Shown here piece after piece: positions 1-8,776 of a stretch of 64,000 bases of DNA. The translations under genes and the position numbers were made by a program. Positions within the stretch are counted from its first letter, which is position 1. Each line of letters opens with the position of its first letter. A model generated the notes under the pieces. It was not told the origin of the DNA, did no database searches, and was given only the letters and a program-made list of their open reading frames with translations. The stretch is from an uncultured Eisenbergiella sp. (GTDB taxonomy: Bacteria > Bacillota > Clostridia > Lachnospirales > Lachnospiraceae). The stretch spans positions 1-64,000 of the forward strand of contig CAJUEL010000009.1 of assembly GCA_910585455.1 (NCBI GenBank), written 5' to 3'.

Positions 1-467
1 CAAAAGGAATGAAGATGAAGCTGGCAATCTCTGTCGCATTTTCCCATCATTCCAGGATGCTGATTCTGGACGAGGCTACCAGCGGCCTGGATCCGGTTGT
101 GCGGGATGATATTCTGGACATGCTGCTGGATTTCGTGCAGGACGAAGAGCATTCTATTCTGGTATCCTCACATATTACCAGCGACCTGGAGAAGATTGCC
201 GATTATGTCGTATTTATCCATGAGGGGAAAGTGGTTTTTGAGAAGCCCAAGGATGAACTGACCAGGCGATATGGCATCATCAAATGCGGTGCGGCGCAGT
301 TTGGCGAATTGGATCAATCCGATATCATCTCGTACCGCAAAATGGACTATGAATGGCAGATATTGGTTTCAGACCGGGAGAGGATGCAGAAAAAATATCC
401 GAAAGCCATGATCGTTCCGGCAACAATTGATGAAATTATGCTGCTTTATGTAAAGGGGAAAAAGTGA
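1..467 (+). CDS. ABC transporter ATP-binding protein, 5' truncated by the window edge
   Basis: C-terminal part of an ABC ATPase. The frame is already open at base 3, and the first visible residues (KGMKMKLAIS) are the tail of an ABC signature region. Walker B follows (LILDEATSGLDP), then the D-loop, the H-loop (LVSSH) and a C-terminal domain of about 70 residues. Walker A lies outside the window. The gene overlaps the next permease by four bases (ATGA), so the two form one transporter. The layout, one ATPase with one small ABC-2 permease, fits the YtrB/BcrA-type exporters of Firmicutes, where a GntR regulator often precedes. The substrate cannot be told from this fragment. Confidence 0.93.
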   Translation, partial: KGMKMKLAISVAFSHHSRMLILDEATSGLDPVVRDDILDMLLDFVQDEEHSILVSSHITSDLEKIADYVVFIHEGKVVFEKPKDELTRRYGIIKCGAAQFGELDQSDIISYRKMDYEWQILVSDRERMQKKYPKAMIVPATIDEIMLLYVKGKK

Positions 468-1096
468 TGAAAGGTATTTTAGTGAAAGATCTTTATATTG
501 CAAGGAGCAATATTCTTGTAACGATCGTCAGCCTGGTTGTTCTGGGCTTTGGGTTATCCTTTTTGCTGGAAACCAGCGCACTTCTGGTTCTGGCTCCGGT
601 TGCTTCCACAACAGCTGTCTTTATCAGTATTACCAGCGACGCGGCTTCCAAATGGAACAAAAATGTCATTACCATGCCGGTATCAAGGAGCCAGATCATT
701 GGCGAGAAGTTTTTATTCTATATTCTGCTTGCCATATTAGGATTGTTTGCAGCGCTTGTCCCCTGTGCCGTCCTTGTCTGTTTCGATACGGATATCACGA
801 TGTACTCTTTGTGTCTGTATGGCGCTATCGGAATAAGTGCTACCCTGTTGGCAGGCGGCGTCAGCCTGCCGTGTGCGTACCTGTTTGATCCGGAAAAGTC
901 CCAGATTGTCTTCATGATGTCATTTATGGCGTCTACGGGAATCATTACCGGACTTGTGCTTCTTATCAATTTTATTTTTCCTGTAAAGGAAAATACCCTA
1001 CTGGCTTTTTATATTGTACTTATCATTTCTGTGATCTGGTTTTTTATTTCGTACAGGATTGCGGTACAGGTATATCGGAAGCGGGATATTAACTGA
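464..1096 (+). CDS. ABC-2 type transporter permease
   Basis: A 210-residue integral membrane protein with about six hydrophobic segments: roughly residues 15-35, 37-57, 75-100, 108-135, 143-170 and 178-200. This is the size and layout of the small ABC-2 permeases (YtrC/BcrB-like) that pair with the ATPase encoded immediately upstream. Translation is coupled through the ATGA overlap at 464-467. A hairpin terminator follows at 1111-1148, so this gene ends its operon. Substrate unknown; family members export peptides or drugs or act in envelope stress. Confidence 0.88.
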   Translation: MMKGILVKDLYIARSNILVTIVSLVVLGFGLSFLLETSALLVLAPVASTTAVFISITSDAASKWNKNVITMPVSRSQIIGEKFLFYILLAILGLFAALVPCAVLVCFDTDITMYSLCLYGAIGISATLLAGGVSLPCAYLFDPEKSQIVFMMSFMASTGIITGLVLLINFIFPVKENTLLAFYIVLIISVIWFFISYRIAVQVYRKRDIN

Positions 1097-1110
1097 TGCA
1101 TATTAAATGA

Positions 1111-1148
1111 AAACAACGGGGTGCAGATAACGATGCATCCCGTTGTTT
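1111..1148 (+). terminator. Hairpin terminator after the ABC-2 operon
   Basis: A 15-bp stem pairs 1111-1125 (AAACAACGGGGTGCA) with 1134-1148 (TGCATCCCGTTGTTT), with one G-T wobble and an 8-base loop. It ends in TTT and lies 15 bases after the permease stop. The T tract is short, so strength is uncertain. Confidence 0.65.
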
Positions 1149-1215
1149 GTGACATATAGAAGATTCATAAAGGGAGAAATTTTTATTTTTCAATAAGGAT
1201 AATCTGTCCATTGTA

Positions 1216-1249
1216 ACATTTTGCGGACATTTACCTGCTATACTATATA
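1216..1249 (+). promoter_or_regulatory. Promoter of the two-component operon with an 11-bp direct repeat (ACATTT)2
   Basis: ACATTT occurs at 1216-1221 and again at 1227-1232, exactly 11 bases apart. A TATACT -10 box lies at 1239-1244, six bases after the second repeat. There is no good -35 hexamer at standard spacing from TATACT; TTGCGG at 1221-1226 would pair with TATATA at 1244-1249 instead. The repeats therefore sit where an OmpR/PhoB-family activator would replace the -35 contact. The same arrangement stands before the transporter genes at 3065-3093, which supports autoregulation. Confidence 0.68.
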
Positions 1250-1270
1250 AAAAGGTAGAGGAGGATGCCT

Positions 1271-1960
1271 ATGAAAAAGATATTATTGGTGGAGGACGAT
1301 GCCCTTTTAAATAAAACGCTGACCTACAACCTGATTTCTGAGGGGTATGATACCGCATCAGCTTTGAATGCAGATACCGCCGCCGAATTGCTGGCTCAGA
1401 CGGAATATGACCTGGTGCTTCTGGATATCAATCTGCCGGATGGCAATGGTTATGACCTGTGCAGGCTCATAAAGCCGGAGAAGCCCGACACACTGGTGAT
1501 TTTTCTGACAGCCAATGACCAGGAGCGCGACCAGATTCGAGGGTATGAAGTTGGCGCGGTAGATTATATTACAAAGCCATTTTCCGTTGGAGCTTTACTG
1601 CGGAAAATACGTGCAATGTTTGCAATGCTGGAACACAGGGGGCTGACAAAGGATTTCTATGATGATGGCAGGCTGCTCCTGGACTTTTCGCAACAGTCCG
1701 CTATGCTGAATGGAAAGCCCATTTCTCTTTCGCCGATGGAGTATAAGATGCTGTATCTGTTCTGTAAAAACTCAAAGCAGATCCTGACCAGGCAGCGGCT
1801 TTTGGAAAGGCTGTGGGACGTGGAGGAAAATTATGTGGACGAACACACCCTGACTACCTCCATCAGCCGTATCCGGAGTAAGATTGAGGCAGAGGGCGAT
1901 ACTTATATCAAAACGATTTACGGGATCGGATATCAATGGATGGGAGGCGAGAGGAAATGA
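1271..1960 (+). CDS. OmpR/PhoB-family response regulator (VanR/BceR-like)
   Basis: DNA-binding response regulator of about 229 residues. The receiver domain covers residues 1-115: acidic pair in LLVEDD, phospho-acceptor Asp in LVLLDINLPDG, conserved Thr in FLTAND and Lys in ITKPF. A winged-helix output domain follows (about 130-229, with the wing region TIYGIGYQW). A start at 1265 also reads in frame, but the GAGGAGG at about 1257-1263 touches it; ATG 1271 has proper spacing. The stop overlaps the kinase start (ATGA). It probably binds the ACATTT repeats before its own operon and before the downstream ABC genes (inferred from shared promoter architecture). Confidence 0.93.
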   Translation: MKKILLVEDDALLNKTLTYNLISEGYDTASALNADTAAELLAQTEYDLVLLDINLPDGNGYDLCRLIKPEKPDTLVIFLTANDQERDQIRGYEVGAVDYITKPFSVGALLRKIRAMFAMLEHRGLTKDFYDDGRLLLDFSQQSAMLNGKPISLSPMEYKMLYLFCKNSKQILTRQRLLERLWDVEENYVDEHTLTTSISRIRSKIEAEGDTYIKTIYGIGYQWMGGERK

Positions 1961-2991
1961 AGCTGTGGAGGATCTCTGTAAAGAGGGCATTCCTGCTGAT
2001 CAGCGGCGGTATGGCACTTTCCATGCTGGCCATCTGCGCGGTCTTTTTTACCATGACAGGAGAAGGGTGGGTGCTGATTGGCGGCGGGGTGCTGACGGTC
2101 TGTGCCCTTGCCTGGATGTTCCTGTTGACGGCTGTTTTCGGCAGACGGCTTTCCATATTTACCAGGGAGCTGTGCCGGACAATGGACCAGATGATAAGCG
2201 GCAGCGGAGAGCCTGTGCGCGTGGCGGACAGCGAAACGCTCTTCGACCGAATCAGCTATCGTCTGTCGCGGCTGTACGGCATCATGCAGGAAAACCGGCG
2301 GAAGATAGACGGGGAACGGCAGGAGCTGCAGATGTTGGTATCAGATATCTCCCATCAGGTAAAAACCCCGGTAAGCAACCTGAAAATGGTGACAGACACT
2401 CTGTTGGCAAAACCGGTCACAGAAGAAGAGCGGCAGGAATTCCTGCATGGGATTCGCAGCCAGACGGACAAGCTGGAGTTTCTTTTTCAGGCTCTTGTGA
2501 AAACCTCCAGATTGGAAACCGGGGCGATCCGGTTGGAAAAGAAAAGCACTCTGTTGATCGATACGTTGGCGATGGCCTGCAGCGGTATTGTATATGCAGC
2601 GGAAAAAAAGAACATTTCCGTGACAGTGGACTGCCTGGATAGCCTGCGCCTTTCCCATGACAGTAAATGGACGGCGGAGGCTTTGTTCAATCTGTTGGAT
2701 AACGCGGTGAAATACACCCCGGAGGGAGGAACAATCAGAATATCGGTGGAACAATGGGAGATGTACGTAAAGCTGGATGTGTCCGATACCGGCAAGGGGA
2801 TTCCGGAGAGCAGGCAGGCGGCTGTTTTCCGGCGTTTTTACAGAGAGGAAGAAGTACATGATAAGCAGGGGGTAGGCATCGGCCTCTATCTTGCCCGTGA
2901 AATCGTCACGAGGCAGGGCGGTTATATGAAGGTGGCCTCGGAAGTCGGTAGGGGATCCACGTTCTCTGTTTTTCTGCCATGTAGATGGTAG
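1957..2991 (+). CDS. Sensor histidine kinase with minimal extracellular loop
   Basis: A 344-residue membrane kinase. Two transmembrane segments near the N terminus (about residues 11-33 and 38-62) are separated by only a few residues, so there is no extracellular sensor domain. A HAMP-like linker, an H-box (DISHQVKTPVSNL) and a HATPase domain with an N-box (NLLDNAVKY), DTGKGIP and GIGLYLAREI follow. This layout matches intramembrane-sensing kinases of the BceS/VanS-like type, which in known systems read the activity of a partner ABC transporter. The transporter encoded just downstream is the obvious partner. ATG 1957 overlaps the regulator stop. Confidence 0.92.
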   Translation: MKLWRISVKRAFLLISGGMALSMLAICAVFFTMTGEGWVLIGGGVLTVCALAWMFLLTAVFGRRLSIFTRELCRTMDQMISGSGEPVRVADSETLFDRISYRLSRLYGIMQENRRKIDGERQELQMLVSDISHQVKTPVSNLKMVTDTLLAKPVTEEERQEFLHGIRSQTDKLEFLFQALVKTSRLETGAIRLEKKSTLLIDTLAMACSGIVYAAEKKNISVTVDCLDSLRLSHDSKWTAEALFNLLDNAVKYTPEGGTIRISVEQWEMYVKLDVSDTGKGIPESRQAAVFRRFYREEEVHDKQGVGIGLYLAREIVTRQGGYMKVASEVGRGSTFSVFLPCRW

Positions 2992-3064
2992 GATAAAGGC
3001 AGCCTTTTGTTATTATGCCGGGGGAAAATGTAACAATTCAAATTGATATTTTCTGCCGCTTCGG

Positions 3065-3093
3065 ACATTTCTGTGACATTTGGGTTTTATAAT
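3065..3093 (+). promoter_or_regulatory. Promoter of the ABC transporter operon with the same (ACATTT)2 repeat
   Basis: ACATTT lies at 3065-3070 and 3076-3081 (11-bp period). TATAAT lies at 3088-3093, six bases after the second repeat. Spacing matches the promoter at 1216-1244 base for base, although the intervening sequence differs. An OmpR-family activator bound to the tandem repeat next to the -10 is the simplest reading. The regulator encoded at 1271-1960 is the likely binder. Confidence 0.7.
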
Positions 3094-3126
3094 TCCCTTA
3101 TCAAAGATAAGGAGGAGCATCTGATT

Positions 3127-3792
3127 ATGAATGTATTACAGACAATTGACCTGAAAAAGTATTATGGCAGCGAGCCGAATATCACCCGCGCCTTAGACGG
3201 CGTCAGCCTGTCTGTGGAGCAGGGGGAGTTCGTGGCGGTGGTGGGAACCTCTGGAAGCGGAAAGTCTACCCTGCTCAACATGATGGGTGGACTGGATACG
3301 CCTACCTCCGGCAGTGTCATCGTCCGGGGGGACGAACTGGCAAAAAAGAATGATGAGGAACTGACAATTTTCCGCCGCCGCAATATTGGATTTATCTTCC
3401 AGAACTATAACCTTGTCCCGATCCTGAATGTCTATGAAAACATTGTCCTGCCGGTGGAATTAGACGGTGATACGGCAGATGGGAAGTTTCTGAATGAGAT
3501 CGTGGAGATGCTGGCTTTGAAAGATAAGCTTAACAATATGCCCAATAACCTTTCCGGCGGGCAGCAGCAGCGCGTCGCCATTGCCCGTGCCCTGATCACC
3601 AAACCGGCGATTATCCTGGCGGATGAGCCGACCGGGAACCTGGACTCTAAGACCAGCGCCGATGTGCTTGGCCTCTTAAAGCGCACCGGTATGGATTTTA
3701 ACCAGACCATCGTCATGATTACCCACAACAACGAAATCGCCCAGCTTGCCGACCGGATCATCAGGATTGAGGACGGCAGGATTGCAGGATAA
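3127..3792 (+). CDS. ABC transporter ATPase (MacB/LolD/BceA type)
   Basis: A complete 221-residue ATPase. Walker A is GTSGSGKST, the Q-loop is FIFQNYNL, the signature is LSGGQQQR, Walker B is IILADEPTGNLD and the H-loop is MITHN. All key residues are present. ATG 3127 is preceded by a GGAGGAG element. Sequence and length match the ATPases that pair with FtsX-type permeases in peptide-antibiotic detoxification and sensing modules. Two permeases follow directly, so one ATPase probably serves both. The promoter at 3065 puts it under the upstream regulator. Confidence 0.95.
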   Translation: MNVLQTIDLKKYYGSEPNITRALDGVSLSVEQGEFVAVVGTSGSGKSTLLNMMGGLDTPTSGSVIVRGDELAKKNDEELTIFRRRNIGFIFQNYNLVPILNVYENIVLPVELDGDTADGKFLNEIVEMLALKDKLNNMPNNLSGGQQQRVAIARALITKPAIILADEPTGNLDSKTSADVLGLLKRTGMDFNQTIVMITHNNEIAQLADRIIRIEDGRIAG

Positions 3793-3806
3793 GGAGGTGG
3801 CAGATC

Positions 3807-6188
3807 ATGACATGGCCTTTTGAAAACGACACCGGCGCGATCATTAAAAAGCTGGCAAACCGGAGCCTGAAAGCAGACAAACGGCGGAGCATTTTTGTCC
3901 TCATTACCATCACCCTGAATGTCTGCCTGATGGGAACCCTCTGCTTTGTATATTCCGCAAGACAGATGCAGACCCGGGAGCATATCCAGGGACAGTATCA
4001 GGCCGGGTGTGAGGGGATGTCCTATGAGGAAATAGAATGGCTTGTTTCCGCTGGAAAATTTGAAAAATGGGGATATACCGCAGGTTCCGCCTCTGTACGC
4101 TACGGGGATGGCAATCTGTCTGTCAGCTTTGTGGATCCGGGTATGATCGACCTGATGGGCTATGGCAGGATTAGCGGCGCTTATCCGCAGAGGTCGTATG
4201 AGCTGTGTGTGGAGCGTTCCTTTTTAGACTACTATAAGCTGCCTGATCAGACTGGTCAGACCATTTCCCTGGATTTGGGGCGCGGGGAACACACTTATAC
4301 CGTTACCGGCATTCTGGAGGGCGCATCCGACAATGCAAGCCGACTGTTCACCCTTTGGATTTCGGAGGAGGAGGCTCTTTGCCCTAGCAATCCTGCCCCG
4401 TATGAGCTGCGTTTCCGTTTTGCCGGAAGCCAGATAGCGGAGCCGGAACGGCTGCGGCTTGACATTGCCGCCTTTTTCCGGGAGATGGGGGTTCCCGGGG
4501 AACAGACCTTTTACAGCTCCAACTATTTTGATGCGGCTAAGCTGGCGCTTGGAAGCGGTATTGAGATTTACACTTTGGCCGTTTTGATTGCCCTGATCTG
4601 CGCCATTGTCATCTACAATATTTTCTACATCTCCGTGATGGGAAAAATGCGGGAGTATGGCCGGCTAAAGGTGCTGGGAGCCACCCCGAAGCAGCTAAAG
4701 CGGGTGGTGAAAAGGGAACGGCGGATTTTAACAGCTGTGGCGATTCCATTGGGGGTGTTGCTGGCCGTTGCCGTTACCCTGATCCTCATACCCGGTTACT
4801 GGTCCTGGAGAGACAATCTCCTGTATGCGGCAATCATTTCTTTTATAACCTGGCTTGTGGTGCTTGTTGCCACCAGAACGCCTTTGAAACTGGCGGGAAG
4901 CGTCTCCGCCATTCAGGCAATCCGGACTACGGCTTACATGGAACAGCAGGGGCGAAGTATTTCCGGACAGCAGCACTGGCGTCTGACCATGCAAAGGCTG
5001 GCCTGGATGAATTTTACCCGCAGCCGGAAAAAGGCCATGATCACTGTCCTTTCCTTAAGCCTGACCGGTATCCTGCTGATCTGCGTTGCGGCCTACGCAA
5101 ATTCGGTAGATGCAGAAGAAATCGCGCTGGCTTCCTTTGGCGATGGAAGCAATTACCTCCTGATGCAGCACGAAGATGCTTTTGGCCAGGCCTTCGTGGA
5201 AACGCAGACAGAAAATCCTCTGGGAAAGGGCTTGCAGGAACGGCTTGCCGATCTTCCCGGCGTGGACTACATTACCGCATACAGTTCCACTTCTATGGAA
5301 GTCCCTCAGATTATGGAGGATGAGCCTTTTGACATTCTCGGGCTGACAAGGGAGCAGATGTCCAGGATGTATGTGGGCGATGCGGTGCTGGATGGAACTG
5401 TGGCCTATCAGAAACTGGTGGATGAGGACGGTATCCTCGTTGCCCCCTGCGGGAGTACGCTGAAAAATGTCTACGGCGTGGAATTTCAGGTGGGCGATAC
5501 AGTGACACTCCGTTGCTATAACGGACAGAGCAAAACTTACACTGTTATGGGGATTGTGGAGGAGACCCGTGTCGGTTCGGGACAGTTTTTTATCCTTCCG
5601 GAAGAGGAGCTTCATGGATTCTACCCGGAGATTGCAGATTTTACTGCTTACCTCAATATCCACGCAAAGCAGGATGGCGATGGACTGCGGCGGGCAGTCT
5701 ATGACACGGTAACGGATACCAGGATCAATGTGGCAGCCCTTGGGGATATGGTTTCCCAAATGGAAGCAAGCCTGCAGGGTGAACTGGCGATGTTTTATGG
5801 TATTTTGATCTTTATCTTTGTTTTTTCGCTGATCAATCTCGCCAATACGCTGATCACCAACCTCCTGTCCCGCCAGCAGGAATTTGGGATTTTCCAATCT
5901 GTGGGTATGAGCAGCCGCCAGCTCTCCAAAATGCTGTCGTTAGAGTGCCTGATCTATGCCGGGACAGCGCTGCTTGCCACGCTGACGGTGGGAACGGTAT
6001 GCAGTGTGATCGTCTGCAGGGTATTCGATCAGCTTGGGACGTTCGGGAAGATCACCTACCACTTCCCGGTTCTGGAAATGGTGCTGTTTGCCGCCGCGCT
6101 GCTGTTGGTGCAGGGAATGTTTTCCGCCGGTGCGGCGCGCTATTCCCGGAAGTTTTCCCTTGTAGAGCGGATCAAAGCGGCAGACTGA
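3807..6188 (+). CDS. FtsX-like ABC permease, first of two paralogues
   Basis: A 793-residue permease made of two MacB/FtsX-type units. Predicted membrane segments lie at about 31-53, 249-275, 302-325, 333-352, 405-427, 650-680, 705-730 and 745-770. Large extracellular domains fill about 55-245 and 430-645. It begins with MTWPFENDT, the same nine residues as the next gene, and the two proteins match over much of the N terminus and around membrane segment 2 (IYNIFYIS), so they arose by duplication. They probably form a heterodimeric channel energised by the ATPase at 3127-3792. Export or sensing of a peptide antibiotic is an inference from family and context. Confidence 0.9.
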   Translation: MTWPFENDTGAIIKKLANRSLKADKRRSIFVLITITLNVCLMGTLCFVYSARQMQTREHIQGQYQAGCEGMSYEEIEWLVSAGKFEKWGYTAGSASVRYGDGNLSVSFVDPGMIDLMGYGRISGAYPQRSYELCVERSFLDYYKLPDQTGQTISLDLGRGEHTYTVTGILEGASDNASRLFTLWISEEEALCPSNPAPYELRFRFAGSQIAEPERLRLDIAAFFREMGVPGEQTFYSSNYFDAAKLALGSGIEIYTLAVLIALICAIVIYNIFYISVMGKMREYGRLKVLGATPKQLKRVVKRERRILTAVAIPLGVLLAVAVTLILIPGYWSWRDNLLYAAIISFITWLVVLVATRTPLKLAGSVSAIQAIRTTAYMEQQGRSISGQQHWRLTMQRLAWMNFTRSRKKAMITVLSLSLTGILLICVAAYANSVDAEEIALASFGDGSNYLLMQHEDAFGQAFVETQTENPLGKGLQERLADLPGVDYITAYSSTSMEVPQIMEDEPFDILGLTREQMSRMYVGDAVLDGTVAYQKLVDEDGILVAPCGSTLKNVYGVEFQVGDTVTLRCYNGQSKTYTVMGIVEETRVGSGQFFILPEEELHGFYPEIADFTAYLNIHAKQDGDGLRRAVYDTVTDTRINVAALGDMVSQMEASLQGELAMFYGILIFIFVFSLINLANTLITNLLSRQQEFGIFQSVGMSSRQLSKMLSLECLIYAGTALLATLTVGTVCSVIVCRVFDQLGTFGKITYHFPVLEMVLFAAALLLVQGMFSAGAARYSRKFSLVERIKAAD

Positions 6189-6216
6189 TCATTTAAAATA
6201 AGAGAGGAGGCATAGT

Positions 6217-8667
6217 ATGACCTGGCCTTTTGAAAATGATACCAATGCCATTGTAAAAAAATTAGCGGCGGCGCAATTAAAAAAAGAGCATTTGAAAAAA
6301 GTATTTACCATGATTGCAATTTCATTGGCAGCATTTTTGATGTCGTCCGTATTGCTTTTCATTTCCGGAATCATTGCCGTGAACCAGAATGGCGGCAACA
6401 ACATGACTGGTTCTTATCATGCCCTTATTTCAGGGGTGGAGGAAGAACAGTATCAAAAATTATCGGATGACAGGCGGGTAGATATATCCGGACTTACCGC
6501 CTTTATTGGAAGTGTGAAATCCGGCAATGACCGCCTTAATATTTCGTATTCTGAAAAAGACGCGCTTACATTAACCGGATTATCTGTTTCCCAGGGTAAA
6601 ATGCCAGAGAAAAACAATGAAATCCTGATTGAAAAAGAATATTTGATCAGCCGGGGGATGAATGCGCAAATCGGAGATGCCGTTTTTCTGCCAGACCCGG
6701 ACAGGGGCGGGGAGACTTCTTTTATCATAACGGGATATCTGAAAACAGGAACGAAAGGGACTGACCGTTCTTTATATGCCGCCATTGTTTCGGAAAGCTA
6801 TTTCCTGGAAAAAGATGGATGGAATACCTTTCGACCGGCAGTTATGCTTCGTGTAAATTCAGGTACGGAAACAAATTCCGGGGATATTAAAAATGTAGTA
6901 TCACAAATAGCAGCTGACGCCGGCTGTAAACAATCCCCCTCTTATAATGAAGCTTATCTGAATCTGAGCCGGCCATCCCCATGGATGATTCTGGCAGCTG
7001 TCTGCGGACTGGCTGTTATCGTGATTGCCGGAATATTGGTTATATATAATATTTTCTATATTTCGATTATCAATTCGATTCAGGAATATGGACAGCTGCG
7101 CACAATCGGTATGACAGCAAAGCAGATTCAAAGGCTTGTGCTTAGAGAGGGAACTCTGCTGATGCTGCCGGCAATTCCGGTTGGGCTGCTTATGGGGATT
7201 GTATTATCTTATGTTTTGATTCCAAACGGATTTAAAGCATGGAATGTGCTATGGATATGTCCGGTAGTGATTGCGTTAACCTGTGTTACTGTGCGTTTCT
7301 CCATAAAGAAACCCGCCAGAATAGCCGCAGCCGTTTCGCCGGTAGAGGCTTTACGGTATGAGCAAAATAGCCAGTCGGAGTGGACGCACAGGAAGCACAG
7401 GCTGACGCCGGGGTCTCTGGCGGTGAATCAGGTTTTGCGTTACCGGAAAAAGAACCTGCTGACAGTGGCTTCCCTTGTGCTGACCGGCGTTCTGCTGTTA
7501 GGCCTGTCTTCCGTCCTTTCTTCCATAAACGCGGAGGAGATGTCATTATCCGGATTTGCAAGAGGACAGTTTGTTTTGAGAATATCGAATCGGGAACTGC
7601 TGGAAAATCCTTTGGAGCATGTGCAGCAGTCGAGCCCTTTTACGGATGAAGTTGCAGAAAGACTGACACAATTATCCGGTGTGGAAAAGATTATGATTGA
7701 TTGGCATCTGCCGGCTTCTAACGATCCGCGGGCAATGGAATCGGATGCTGAAATCGTAGGGTTTGAGCAGGACGATATGAATCTGCTGCAAAGCTGTATC
7801 TCAAATGGGACAATACCGGACTATGGGCAGATGGTGTCTGAAAATCAGATTGTCATAGGCAGGCCGGGTGACTTTGAGGAATATTTCGGCAGCAGGCCGG
7901 AAGCCGGTTTGTCTGTAAGGCTGAAGATTTTTGACGGGAAACGTACGGAAGATCTGGTCTTTGAGATTGCGGCTGTTCTCGATGAAAAGAAGATCGGGAA
8001 TAACGGCGATAAAATAGACATGTTATTATTGCCGGTTGACGCGATGCAGAAGATTGCGCATAGCAATCTGACCTACCAGTATGTGATCCGTGTCGGGGAT
8101 TCTTTGGAACAGCAGGCAGAACATGAGATTGATCAGATCATAGCGGATTGTCCGCGGCTGGATATGGATTCCCTTTCAGCCGCAATTGATCAGAATGAAA
8201 ATTTCTTACAGGGGACGCAATTCGCGCTTGCGATCGTAATTGTGCTCATTGGCTGTTTTTCCGTGATGAATCTGCTGAATACGATTTTGACCGGAATCAT
8301 TGTAAGGCGTAAGGAATTTTCTCTGATGCGTTCGGTGGGAATGTCGCAGAAACAATTAGCTGCAATGGTTCATAAGGAGAGCCTGATCGTAGTCGGCATT
8401 GGACTTGTGCTGTCTGCGATATTTGGCGGCGGGATCGGATATTTCCTCTGCTCTTTTTTGAAAAGCAGTCTGATGAGCTATTTAAATTATCAATTCCCAT
8501 TGGGTATCACGATTCTTTATTGTGCGATTGTCCTTTTGTGTAATGTGACGATTGTGGCGGGGGCTTTAAAACAGCAGAATAAGCTGTCAATGATGGGCGA
8601 GAAGCGCCGGAGTTTGCCCGTGTGGGTGGATACTATCTGCTGGACAAGGATAAATTTCCCGGGCTGA
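6217..8667 (+). CDS. FtsX-like ABC permease, second of two paralogues
   Basis: An 816-residue protein with the same architecture as its upstream neighbour: MTWPFENDT start, two large extracellular domains and about eight membrane segments. The coding DNA is visibly richer in A and T than the first permease. The C terminus is unusual. After the last membrane segment it ends KRRSLPVWVDTICWTRINFPG, whereas the first paralogue ends in a charged LVERIKAAD tail typical of the family; a late frameshift or recombination could explain this. A GAGAGGAGG element stands before ATG 6217. It is probably the partner subunit of the first permease. Confidence 0.89.
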   Translation: MTWPFENDTNAIVKKLAAAQLKKEHLKKVFTMIAISLAAFLMSSVLLFISGIIAVNQNGGNNMTGSYHALISGVEEEQYQKLSDDRRVDISGLTAFIGSVKSGNDRLNISYSEKDALTLTGLSVSQGKMPEKNNEILIEKEYLISRGMNAQIGDAVFLPDPDRGGETSFIITGYLKTGTKGTDRSLYAAIVSESYFLEKDGWNTFRPAVMLRVNSGTETNSGDIKNVVSQIAADAGCKQSPSYNEAYLNLSRPSPWMILAAVCGLAVIVIAGILVIYNIFYISIINSIQEYGQLRTIGMTAKQIQRLVLREGTLLMLPAIPVGLLMGIVLSYVLIPNGFKAWNVLWICPVVIALTCVTVRFSIKKPARIAAAVSPVEALRYEQNSQSEWTHRKHRLTPGSLAVNQVLRYRKKNLLTVASLVLTGVLLLGLSSVLSSINAEEMSLSGFARGQFVLRISNRELLENPLEHVQQSSPFTDEVAERLTQLSGVEKIMIDWHLPASNDPRAMESDAEIVGFEQDDMNLLQSCISNGTIPDYGQMVSENQIVIGRPGDFEEYFGSRPEAGLSVRLKIFDGKRTEDLVFEIAAVLDEKKIGNNGDKIDMLLLPVDAMQKIAHSNLTYQYVIRVGDSLEQQAEHEIDQIIADCPRLDMDSLSAAIDQNENFLQGTQFALAIVIVLIGCFSVMNLLNTILTGIIVRRKEFSLMRSVGMSQKQLAAMVHKESLIVVGIGLVLSAIFGGGIGYFLCSFLKSSLMSYLNYQFPLGITILYCAIVLLCNVTIVAGALKQQNKLSMMGEKRRSLPVWVDTICWTRINFPG

Positions 8668-8669
8668 GA

Positions 8670-8739
8670 AACATTTTACGGCGGCCGGAAAGCATTCTAC
8701 AGCAAATCAATTGTTTTAGTATGAAAGACAGTTTATAAT
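8670..8739 (+). promoter_or_regulatory. LytTR-type direct repeat and promoter of the second two-component operon
   Basis: Two copies of ARCATTYTAC lie at 8670-8679 and 8691-8700, a 21-bp period (two helix turns). Ten bases later comes a strong promoter: TTGTTT at 8711-8716, a 17-base spacer, and TATAAT at 8734-8739. LytTR regulators such as ComE and BlpR are known to bind two direct repeats about 21 bp apart just upstream of the -35 box. The repeat words differ from the general LytTR consensus at several positions, so binding is inferred from spacing and position. The first copy begins two bases after the permease stop. Confidence 0.68.
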
Positions 8740-8776
8740 AAAATGTCCGGATTGATGACAATGGGGAGGTGGAGCG

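Noticed and set aside
5055..5897. 280-codon minus-strand frame
   Set aside because: It is antisense to the first permease; no ribosome site or recognisable domain.
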